Shown here piece by piece: positions 1-6,685 of a stretch of 36,602 nucleotides of DNA. The DNA is from Bacillota bacterium (GTDB lineage Bacteria > Bacillota > SHA-98 > Ch115), in the NCBI GenBank assembly GCA_013178415.1, contig JABLXA010000023.1, positions 1-36,602 of the forward strand, given 5' to 3'. A program made the translations under genes and the position numbers. The notes beneath the pieces were generated by a model that did no database searches, was not told the DNA's origin, and saw only the letters and a program-made list of their open reading frames with translations. Position 1 is the stretch's first letter. The number at the start of each line of letters is the position of its first letter.

Positions 1-52
1 CTCCCCATTCTGGGGGTTTGTATGATACAATTTCATTGGCGGCTCCCTCCTT

Positions 53-412
53 TTGTTGTCTACCTCTGTTTTACCACAGAGGGCCGGGAGTCGCCAGTTC
101 AATTTCTACAAAATTCGGGACATCCTCGCTTCAATGGCTACACATGGTGTTTTCCAGTCATTCGTTATGGTATCTGCACAAACACTACTGCAGACTGAAA
201 CGGATAAGAGTTATCTTGGACGAGTGGCAGCCGTGTCCCAGTCTTCTTACACACTAGTTGCAATGATGTCTGTTCCAGTTTCCGCTATGCTCTTGGAAAG
301 TATCGGCCCAAGTAAGACACTCCTTCTTCAGGCAGTGGTTGTGCTGATAGCTGGGGTTTTCGCAAGAATAACACTTCCGCGGTGCTCAGGATATATGAGC
401 GCAGTCGGCTGA
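53..412 (+). pseudogene. C-terminal remnant of an MFS transporter
   Basis: The reading frame resembles the last two or three membrane segments of a major facilitator superfamily exporter. It contains the loop motif LGRVAAVSQSS, then a hydrophobic segment, the short linker LLESIGPSKT and a final hydrophobic segment. The match begins around position 120. Upstream there is no start codon with a ribosome binding site and no trace of the other nine or so membrane segments before the window edge, although at most about 50 bases are available there. A complete MFS protein has about 400 residues and only about 100 are represented. It is either the 3' end of a gene that begins outside the window in another frame or, more likely, a decayed copy. 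Family assignment is moderately sure; function as a working transporter is unlikely. Confidence 0.5.
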
Positions 413-1628
413 ATCGGCCTGATGATCGCTTAGACACCGGAAGATGGAATGGCTGTATGGCTCCAGAATTATGGGCGACTCTCCGATAGGGCCCATTCGG
501 CCGCGGCCTCTCGCTACAACGGGCAGAGAACCAATGGCTGGGGTTCTGGCCCTGTGTTCCTGGGCTCGGCTTGCAGTTTTCACTTTTCCGGGAGGGAGGG
601 GCGAGTCAGGGGTAAAGCCTATGGCGAGCTACGTAACCTTTGACTCGGTCCAAGCGGAGGTTAAGACGGGTCATCAATCCAAGGCTAGGTGGATACTATA
701 TGAATCCCGGCATTCGATTAGGAGAAGGTAGTCAGGATGATTAGAAGTTATCTCTACTCTCACAACATGGATTACCATTCATGTTTGAGGTTTACATATA
801 TTTCTTCAATGACCGGTAGATGATCTATCGTGGTGGGGATGAAAGGGAAGTAAGAGACTTGAAGGATATTAGGGCGTAGAGGTGGCTGGCGCTGTAATGG
901 TGGTGAAGGAATAAGACATACGGATGTGGTAATGTACGGTAAATGGACACGGATGTGATAGCTATGGGTCGCCCCGTATTCTACCGCCAGCGCATCCGTA
1001 GTCAGGTGTCAATTCCGGTAAAAACGTCAGCGGGAATACCGGAATAACTGGCGATAATGGAGAAAAAATAGCCCCGGCTTAGACCGGAGCCAATAGCGTC
1101 CGTATGATGACGCAGGAAGTAGAAAGGGCCAAGGGGGAGGAAGGCCTCTTCCCTGGCGATTGTTTCCATTTTCATGCTCAGTCGAAAGGCCGGGCCTGTC
1201 AAATAAGCATGATTGAGCGCTCGCTTTTTCAGAAGAGAATAGAAACGAGCGTTTGATTGGATTTTAGTGATGCGCCCTCATATATGCCGCCCGGCTGAAT
1301 CTGTCTCCAGCATATAGCGCATCTCTCCCGGCCAACTTGCATAGCGTTAGATACGGCCCGCCTCTAAACCCACTCTCCAGCGGTATATCTGCGCACTGTG
1401 CAGGAAGATGCCAGCCTCTGAAATTCAAGATGCCGTTTGGACAAGGGTGGGAAAGGTCGGCTCAGGCATAGTGGTCCTGACAGTGTGACCAATCTGGTCC
1501 ATGAACTGCTTTACCTACATTTCGCATTTAAAAGGGCCGTTTGTTGTTTTCTGGTCCATGATTCGATCGGTTTTGGCATCGCGCTTGGCGCAGTTGCCAT
1601 GTGGGTCCGGTTATCGACGGAGCTGCTC
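413..1628. other. 1.2 kb without a recognisable gene
   Basis: Several open frames of 60-107 codons occur here on both strands, but none has a Shine-Dalgarno sequence at a sensible distance, a recognisable domain or a protein-like composition. I see no RNA gene, insertion-sequence end or long repeat. The stretch lies between an MFS remnant and the hicAB locus, so it is probably eroded accessory DNA. Confidence 0.5.
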
Positions 1629-2090
1629 CTACGTCCTTTCCCTGTATTCTCGGCCATTGGTGTCACCTCTTGCGGAGTCGGGGTAATCGCGAACACCGAG
1701 GTAATCTTTCAGTGCTGTCTGAAGAACACGGGAAAAATTGACCTTCTGCCGTTCCGCTAAATCATTGAGCCATTTCGGCAAGGTCAGGGTTTTCTTTATC
1801 GCCTTGTTTGCCATCTCGTCTCTGACAAGGGGCATCCAGGCTTCAATGAATGCTATGAAGGCGCCTTTGGGAACATCAATTCTCTCCGGGGAAGTCGGCT
1901 CAGGTATGGGGTCACCGTCCTCTTCCATCCCGTATAGATGAAGTTCGAGCGCTTCCTTGGCCATTCGGAGGGCTTCCTCCAAAGTGTCACCTTCGGTGAT
2001 GCAGCCGGGCAGATCGGGGAAGGTTACCGTATAGCCTTTCTCCTTCTTCTCCCCCGGCTCGAAAACGGCCGGGAATATATATCGGTCCAT
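1629..2090 (-). CDS. hicB: HicB-family antitoxin
   Basis: This is the antitoxin partner of HicA. It neutralises the toxin by direct binding and, with it, represses the operon. The N-terminal half is the partial RNase H-like HicB fold, with the signature GYTVTFPDLPGCITEGDTLEEA at about residues 19-40 (split here only by naming). The C-terminal part (about 100-140) reads as a ribbon-helix-helix DNA-binding segment containing KKTLTLPKWLNDLAE, as in longer HicB proteins. The start is the ATG at 2090, eight bases after GGAGG. An upstream TTG at 2111 overlaps the hicA stop but lacks such a site. The protein is 153 residues, normal for the RHH-type HicB class. It follows hicA by 17 bases, so toxin is translated first and antitoxin second, the usual hicAB order. 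Confidence is high. Confidence 0.9.
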   Translation of the reverse strand: MDRYIFPAVFEPGEKKEKGYTVTFPDLPGCITEGDTLEEALRMAKEALELHLYGMEEDGDPIPEPTSPERIDVPKGAFIAFIEAWMPLVRDEMANKAIKKTLTLPKWLNDLAERQKVNFSRVLQTALKDYLGVRDYPDSARGDTNGREYRERT

Positions 2091-2107
2091 GTGCCTAGCC
2101 TCCTTTG

Positions 2108-2314
2108 TCAACAGAGTGCGTCTTCATTGAGACCAGCTTGTCTGAAGATGGTCCTTACCGTCCTGGGGTCCAGGTCTTTCTTGGGATGGGGAACCGTTAC
2201 CTTGCCTGGTTTGGTAGGATGAATCAATTGCACGTGTGAGCCTCTCTGGTTCTTCTCCACCCAACCGTCTTTACGCAATATCTGGAGGATTTCTCTTGAT
2301 GAATAGCTTTTCAC
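2108..2314 (-). CDS. hicA: HicA-family mRNA interferase toxin
   Basis: HicA toxins are small double-stranded-RNA-binding-fold ribonucleases that cleave mRNA in a translation-independent way until HicB binds them. The 68-residue product has the full family pattern: an N-terminal helix with a KDGW motif, the strand RGSHVQLIHP carrying the catalytic histidine (about residue 27), and the segment VTVPHPKKDLDPRTVRTIFRQAG. Translation starts at a GTG at 2314, eight bases after a GGAAGGG ribosome binding site. Its promoter, with an embedded dyad, is at 2341-2370 and is described separately. No mutation of a key residue is visible, so both partners appear intact, unlike the decayed genes around them. 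Confidence 0.92.
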   Translation of the reverse strand: MKSYSSREILQILRKDGWVEKNQRGSHVQLIHPTKPGKVTVPHPKKDLDPRTVRTIFRQAGLNEDALC

Positions 2315-2340
2315 AGACGGTTCCCTTCCTTTGCAGTTTG

Positions 2341-2370
2341 ATTATAATACGTATTCAATATACGTGTCAA
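2341..2370 (-). promoter_or_regulatory. hicAB promoter with operator-like dyad
   Basis: On the minus strand there is a TTGACA box (2370-2365) and a TATAAT box (2346-2341) separated by 18 bp, followed 27 bases later by the hicA start. A perfect inverted repeat, ACGTAT-N5-ATACGT (2349-2365), occupies almost the whole spacer. A dyad in that position would let the HicB ribbon-helix-helix segment block RNA polymerase. Promoter and dyad are seen in the sequence; the regulator is inferred from HicB family behaviour. Confidence 0.8.
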
Positions 2371-2389
2371 GTCCTTTTCAATATACATA

Positions 2390-2590
2390 TTCAAGCGTGG
2401 CAAAGAAGCTCTCCGCAACCGCGTTATCCAAGGCGTCACCGACCGTGCCCATGGGTCCTCGGAGCCCCGTAAGTACCCCGGCTATCCTCGTAAATCGGTA
2501 TGATGTGTTCTATAAGTTCAGCGTCTTGCCATACACACGACACGACGGCCCCCTGGTACGCCACACGTAGTAGCCGCTAGTAGCGAGGCA
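2390..2590 (-). pseudogene. IS3-family transposase (OrfB) remnant
   Basis: Three pieces of an IS3-type DDE transposase lie in different frames. The first, near 2590-2540, reads SGYYVWRTRGPS, the usual start of OrfB. The second, about 2535-2457, contains IYEDSRGTYGAPR, the region just before the catalytic core. The third, 2452-2390, reads MGTVGDALDNAVAESFFATLE, the region around the last acidic residue of the DDE triad (broken here by naming only). The catalytic core between pieces two and three is missing, and at least two frame changes are needed to join them. No terminal inverted repeats were found. The last codons run straight into the hicA promoter region. The element cannot be active. 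Confidence 0.75.
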
Positions 2591-2691
2591 TGGAGCCCTC
2601 GTATCTTGACGCCCCGAGAGTCCGCACCTCCGGGGCCACCTTTGCCCCTGGCTAGTATACTTGAGTACGGGCTTTCGTGAGTTCTCAATTT

Positions 2692-3702
2692 TTAATGAAT
2701 CACTACATGGTATTCTCGCAGCCAAATGTCTATTTGAATCAGATAAGCGAAAAGTTGGGCACCCCCCATGAGCTGGCCGAACCAGGTTGGACCGAATGTT
2801 GATGCATCTGACCAGGCGATAGTGCGGACAACATCTACATTGATCAACTGGAGCAAGGGTGAGGTAGGGTCGTTTAAGATGTCCAGGAGCTGGTTGCGGA
2901 CGGCCGCCAAATAGGTAGGGTTATGTGTCTTTGGGTACGGGCTTTTGCGCCGTTTCAGCACGTCATCGGGTAACACGCCTAAGAGTGCCCGGCGTAGGAT
3001 CCCTTTTGCCTGTTGACCACAATTCTTCATTGACCATGGGATGTTCCATGTATACTCGACTAGACGGTGGTCGCAGTAAGGTACCCGGACTTCAAGGCCA
3101 ACAGCCATACTCATACGATCCTTGCGGTCGAGGAGTGTAGGCATGAAGCGAGTAATATTCAGGTATACCATCTCTCGCATGCGGGCTTCTTGGGGATCCT
3201 CGTCAGGAAGGCGGGGTACCTCTGCAAGGGCCTCCCTATAGCGTTGTGTCACGTATTCCTCCGGCTCGATCCACTCAATCAACTCGGGTGAGAGAAGACG
3301 GACTCGTTCTCTCGTCATTCGCGCCCAAGGGAAGGTATCGGCAACTAGAGCCTCCTGATTATGAAACCATGGATAACCTCCGAAGATCTCATCGGCGCAC
3401 TCGCCTGATAGGGCAACGGTGGTCTCCTTCTTGATCTCACGGGAGAATAGATAAAGGGAGGCATCCACATCTGCCATCCCGGGCAGGTCTCGGGCACGGA
3501 CAGCAGCTGTCAGGGCCTCTATCAACTCAGGTGTATCGATCATAATAGTGTGATGCTGTGTTCCAAGGAAACTCGAGACACGCCCGACCCATGGGGAATC
3601 AGAGTTTTGGCTGGAATGCATGAGGAGTTGGCTGCCGGTCATCGTCCATCGGCACCATCCGATAAAAGCCACGCTAGAGATCCAGTAGTCGATCTTTCGC
3701 AT
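2692..3702 (-). pseudogene. asparagine synthetase (AsnB-type), 5'-truncated
   Basis: The frame covers the C-terminal synthetase domain of glutamine-hydrolysing asparagine synthetase. It contains LSGECADEIFGGYPWF (part of the ATP/aspartyl-AMP site), FMPTLLDRKDRMSMA and LEVRVPYCDHRLVEY, and it has a normal C-terminus. Homology begins near position 3620. Missing are the N-terminal glutaminase domain with its Cys2 nucleophile and the SGGLDSS-type PP-loop that binds ATP, so about 280 of about 615 residues are lost. The nominal ATG at 3702 has no ribosome binding site and sits on the arm of a hairpin. No other frame upstream restores the missing part. Without the PP-loop it should not make asparagine. 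I treat it as a fragment, although the remaining frame is open and little mutated, which points to a recent truncation. Confidence 0.75.
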
Positions 3703-3740
3703 GAAACCCGGCCCACTGCAGTCGATAAGGGCCGGGTTTC
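3703..3740. terminator. 12-bp perfect hairpin downstream of nitroreductase
   Basis: GAAACCCGGCCC (3703-3714) is the exact reverse complement of 3729-3740, with a 14-base loop. It lies 53 bases past the nitroreductase stop on the minus strand, where a terminator would be expected. The T-rich part (TTTC) is at the base of the stem and there is no long U tract, so a terminator role is plausible rather than certain. It also coincides with the break point of the truncated asparagine synthetase frame. Confidence 0.5.
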
Positions 3741-3792
3741 GTATATGGGTTTGAGTCCGGTTCAGAGGCTTGATATGACGCTCGACATAGAC

Positions 3793-4299
3793 TCACATGG
3801 CCCTTCCGAATTGGTCAAGGAAGAAGATCTCGCCTCTATTCTTACGAGGTCGGGCTTGCGGTGTCTCAGCGGGTCTGCCTATGGGCGTCAGCGCGATCAC
3901 CCTCATTTCAGCCGGTATGCCCAGGACCTCTTTCACTTTATCCTCATTGAATGCGCCAATCCAGCATGTTCCATAACCAAGGGAACTAGCTACAATGACC
4001 ATGGTTTGCATGGCTATTGCCACATCAACTGGATACCATTTTTGGCTTTCCGCCGGCACCCCGATCCCTGCTAATATAGCCCCGGCATCTGCCAGCCAGG
4101 TCTGGCCGTTGCATGCATTGGCAACTTCCTTCCTCTTCTCAGGATCCCTGACTATCACGAATCGCCAAGGTTGGCGATTTGCCGCTGAAGGAGCCATCCT
4201 GCCGGCCTCTATGATCTTCGCGAGGTCTTCATCCGATATGTCTTCAGGCCGGAATCTACGTACACTGCGCCTGGCCATGACAGCAGAATACACATCCAT
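3793..4299 (-). CDS. nitroreductase family FMN-dependent oxidoreductase
   Basis: This is a flavoprotein of the nitroreductase superfamily, which reduces nitro groups, quinones or flavins using NAD(P)H; the natural substrate cannot be told. The 168-residue sequence shows the N-terminal RRSVRRF motif (FMN phosphate contact), PSAANRQPWRF at about 37-47 and GYGTCWIGAF around 108-117, with no signal peptide. The length is at the short end of the family (170-220). The ATG at 4299 follows a GGAGAGG site by nine bases. It stands alone: the neighbour downstream is a broken asparagine synthetase and the upstream region is non-coding. A perfect hairpin 53 bases past the stop may end the transcript. Confidence 0.88.
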   Translation of the reverse strand: MDVYSAVMARRSVRRFRPEDISDEDLAKIIEAGRMAPSAANRQPWRFVIVRDPEKRKEVANACNGQTWLADAGAILAGIGVPAESQKWYPVDVAIAMQTMVIVASSLGYGTCWIGAFNEDKVKEVLGIPAEMRVIALTPIGRPAETPQARPRKNRGEIFFLDQFGRAM

Positions 4300-4686
4300 A
4301 ATGGTAATCCTCTCCTTTCTCCCTATCTTAGTTATATCCTATAAAAATATTTCTATAAAGGAGCGCCATTCTCCTGTGCCAGGACGACGGGGCGCGCCTA
4401 AGGAATTAGGCGTTTGCGAGATACAGAGTAGGATTATAGATACGCAAGCTCGAACTCAAAAATCGCGCCTAATGTGCAGGGTATATACAAGAGGCTTGCC
4501 TATGATGCGACTGGACTTTACTGCGACTCTGGAGTTGGCTATCGATATCATGTCAGACAATGCCGCGGGAGCGCTTCAACAGGGCCTTAAGCCAAAGGAG
4601 CGGAGAATCGGGTAACAGTTGATCTTTAGTGAGCAAAGTATGATAAAATCATAAGCAACAATATCTCTACCTTGAGAATAGCTGAG
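4300..4686. other. intergenic region with two small dyads
   Basis: No gene is supported here. Two features are visible. The first is a 7-bp hairpin, CGCCTAA-GGAA-TTAGGCG (4395-4412). The second is the dyad TATGAT-AAA-ATCATA (4639-4653), which overlaps a weak promoter-like arrangement: TTGATC at 4619 and GATAAA 17 bp later. That promoter, if real, would transcribe the structured leader and the regulator gene to its right. Confidence 0.35.
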
Positions 4687-4902
4687 CGCTATTTTCATTT
4701 TTCGTTGGTGCCGCTCCCGCGGCATGGACGACTACCTGAAAATAGCGGTGCCCGCTTCGGGGGTTTTTTCCCTCTGATGGCACTGCCGCAGCAGCATGAG
4801 GGTCTACTGTGAAGATGGCGGCGTCCATTTCGGGGATTTTCGTCCCCTATCTGATTTCATTACAGGACCGCTCTGATGATGACGCCGCAGCAGCATAAGG
4901 GT
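4687..4902 (+). ncRNA. tandem structured leader element, unidentified
   Basis: Two related modules lie ahead of the regulator gene at 4960. Module A has a left part at 4737-4768 and a right part at 4772-4803; module B has 4810-4841 and 4871-4902. The left parts share TGAARATRGCGG and TTCGGGG-TTTT. The right parts share CTCTGATG and GCCGCAGCAGCAT followed by AGGGT. In each module the left and right parts can pair (GTGCC with GGCAC in A; GCGGCGTC with GACGCCGC in B), enclosing a G-run/C-run hairpin with a T-rich loop. Arm 4687-4697 (CGCTATTTTCA) pairs perfectly with 4737-4747 in module A and, allowing two G-U pairs, equally with 4810-4820 in module B, so the two pairings exclude each other. A short CCCG-CTT-CGGG hairpin followed by T6 (4751-4769) could terminate. 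I could not match it to a riboswitch class I know. Confidence 0.5.
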
Positions 4903-4959
4903 TTGTCCCAGCAGGGTTACAGAGATCCATCACATTTTCGGGCTGTATGAATGGGGTGA

Positions 4960-5259
4960 ATGCGTATTTGCACGACTAATGACAAGGAGCGTCGTCTAGG
5001 AGTGATCGGTATAGTCATAGAGGACAGAGAGAAGTCCGCCGCGCAAGTAAATGCACTCCTTTCGCAATATGGTGATATCATCGTCGGGCGGATGGGCATA
5101 CCATATCGAGCGGAAGGGGTATCGGTGATCAGCCTGATCGTGGATGGAACCACGGATGAAGTTGGAGCGTTGACTGGTCGCCTTGGCTCTCTGCCGGGCG
5201 TTTATGTGAAGAGCGCCCTTACGGCGAAGAGGCTGCCTGAGAAGATGGACAGGCTATGA
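4960..5259 (+). CDS. TM1266-type iron-only hydrogenase system regulator (ACT-like)
   Basis: The 99-residue protein matches the small family annotated as putative regulator of the iron-only hydrogenase system (Thermotoga TM1266 type), an ACT/ferredoxin-like alpha-beta fold related to the NikR C-terminal domain. Family hallmarks visible are GVIGIVIEDREKSAAQVN near the N-terminus, YGDIIVGRMGIPYR in the middle and SVISLIVDGTTDEVGALTG after it. It has no DNA-binding segment of its own, so how it acts is unknown; the link to hydrogenase comes from gene neighbourhoods in other anaerobes, and no hydrogenase gene lies in this window. The ATG at 4960 directly follows GGGGTGA with almost no spacing, which is unusual and might reflect control by the structured leader upstream. 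The methyltransferase gene starts 26 bases after its stop. Confidence 0.82.
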   Translation: MRICTTNDKERRLGVIGIVIEDREKSAAQVNALLSQYGDIIVGRMGIPYRAEGVSVISLIVDGTTDEVGALTGRLGSLPGVYVKSALTAKRLPEKMDRL

Positions 5260-5285
5260 ACTAATATGGAGAAGAGGGATTTACG

Positions 5286-6182
5286 GTGATGAATGGGCAT
5301 TCTCCAGATCATCTTGTCGTCATGAGATTATCTGCTAGCACAACTTTATCCTTCTTTATGGAGGATTGCATAAGTGGCATGGTACGGCGCCTTGAACCAG
5401 GCCAGGTTGATGTCGTAGTCACATCGCCTCCATACAATCTCGGCATAGATTACAATACTTACGATGATACCTTAAGCCGCGAGGAATATCTCAAATGGAC
5501 GGAGAAATGGGCTCTTGCGGTAAAGAACGTTCTATCGGATCAGGGCTCATTTTTTCTGAATATAGGCTCTAAGCCCTCTGATCCATGGGTGCCGTTTGAA
5601 GTAGCGGCTACCCTGCGGCCAATATTCCACCTTCAAAATGTCATCCATTGGGTCAAATCCATAGCTATTGAAAAACGGGATGTAGGGGATTATCCGGGAA
5701 TTCTTCAGGATGTGGCTGTAGGACACTACAAGCCAATTAACAGCCAGCGATTTATTAATGACTGTCATGAATACATATTCCATTTCACAAAGCGCGGGGA
5801 TGTATCACTGGATCGCCTGGCCATAGGGGTGCCATATCAAGACAAGACCAATATCGGAAGATGGGATTCAGTAAAGCAAGACTTGCGATGCAGAGGCAAT
5901 GTATGGTTTATTCCGTACAACACGATTCGCAGCAGGAAAACGGAGAGGCCTCATCCTGCTACCTTCCCTCCGAAGCTTCCGGAGATGTGCATCAAGCTCC
6001 ATGGTCTCGATAAGTGCCGACTTGTCATGGACCCTTTCATGGGGCTCGGAAATACGGCTCTAGCTTGTCTTTCATTGGGAAAGAGCTTCATTGGTTTTGA
6101 GTTAGATCCGGAATACTTCAGTATCGCAGTCGAAAATGTGCAGAAAAAGACAAATGAGCTCAGGCTTCCCATGTTTGAATGA
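5286..6182 (+). CDS. solitary DNA methyltransferase (N4-cytosine/N6-adenine, beta class)
   Basis: This is an S-adenosylmethionine-dependent DNA amino-methyltransferase. Catalytic motif IV is TSPPYNLG (about residues 46-53) and SAM-binding motif I is [12 protein letters not shown] near 255-266, followed by [13 protein letters not shown]. The order IV-then-I makes it beta class. SPPY is common in m4C enzymes but occurs in some m6A enzymes too, so the modified base is open. Length (298 residues) is typical. The GTG at 5286, with an ATG next to it at 5289, follows a GGAGAAGAGGG site. No restriction endonuclease or specificity subunit lies nearby, so it is probably an orphan regulator or a remnant of a restriction-modification system. 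It is 26 bases from the upstream regulator gene and ends two bases before the convergent mntR-like gene. Confidence 0.88.
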   Translation: MMNGHSPDHLVVMRLSASTTLSFFMEDCISGMVRRLEPGQVDVVVTSPPYNLGIDYNTYDDTLSREEYLKWTEKWALAVKNVLSDQGSFFLNIGSKPSDPWVPFEVAATLRPIFHLQNVIHWVKSIAIEKRDVGDYPGILQDVAVGHYKPINSQRFINDCHEYIFHFTKRGDVSLDRLAIGVPYQDKTNIGRWDSVKQDLRCRGNVWFIPYNTIRSRKTERPHPATFPPKLPEMCIKLHGLDKCRLVMDPFMGLGNTALACLSLGKSFIGFELDPEYFSIAVENVQKKTNELRLPMFE

Positions 6183-6184
6183 GT

Positions 6185-6661
6185 TCAATCTGTGCTATGC
6201 TGGAAGAGCCAGGCCCTTAGCTCACCTAATTTTTCCCCCTCGGGGTACGTTCCATCTATGCGGGTTTTTCTTAGAGCCTCAATGTAACTTGGGTTCGAAC
6301 GAAAGAAGGCGATGAGATCTCTAAATAGGCACATTGTCACAGGCGTGACATAATGCTCGATGCCCTCAACCTGCCCAGCTACGGTGTCAGGGGGCATCAA
6401 TAGCGACAGAAACTGTTTGAGCGTTTCGTCCCGCCATACAAGGAAATTCCCAATGGCAAGACCTCTTTCAGAGAGGGAGATGTTGCGATACTTTTCATAG
6501 GTTATCATCCCTTGCTCATCCAGCCTCTGCACCATCCTGGTCACGGAGGACGGCTGGACATTCAGGGCCTCAGCCAGATCGACAGGCCTCACATAACCTT
6601 TCTCCTGAAAGATTCGATATATCATCTCCAGATAGTCTTCCATGCTTTCTGTCAGCATCAT
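6185..6661 (-). CDS. MntR/DtxR-family metal-dependent transcriptional regulator
   Basis: The 158-residue protein aligns end to end with MntR. It has an N-terminal winged helix (about 5-65, with VQPSSVTRMVQRLDEQG as recognition region) and a metal-binding dimerisation domain without the SH3 domain of DtxR. Metal ligands can be read by comparison with Bacillus MntR (D8, E11, H77, E99, E102, H103). D9 and E12 are present, as are E99, E102 and H103, but the His77 equivalent is Asp78 (in LVWRDETLKQF). This substitution may change metal choice. The ATG at 6661 follows AGGAGG by seven bases. It is the third gene of feoA-feoB-regulator, 24 bases after feoB, so iron-dependent control of ferrous iron uptake is the likely job. 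Confidence 0.9.
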   Translation of the reverse strand: MMLTESMEDYLEMIYRIFQEKGYVRPVDLAEALNVQPSSVTRMVQRLDEQGMITYEKYRNISLSERGLAIGNFLVWRDETLKQFLSLLMPPDTVAGQVEGIEHYVTPVTMCLFRDLIAFFRSNPSYIEALRKTRIDGTYPEGEKLGELRAWLFQHSTD

Positions 6662-6685
6662 TTGAACACCTCCTTCCCCGTAACC

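Noticed and set aside
1437-1760. Plus-strand frame of 107 codons overlapping the hicB end
   Set aside because: It has no family resemblance or ribosome binding site and overlaps hicB, whose identity is clear.
4395-4412. CGCCTAA-GGAA-TTAGGCG dyad as a DtxR box or attC core
   Set aside because: It is too short for either, has no gene at the expected distance, and its resemblance is only in the outer bases.
4737-4902. FMN, TPP, cobalamin, c-di-GMP or Moco riboswitch as the identity of the tandem leader element
   Set aside because: TTCGGGG and CTCTGATG recall pieces of the FMN and TPP consensus, but the order of motifs and the remaining conserved positions do not fit any of these. I therefore leave it unidentified.
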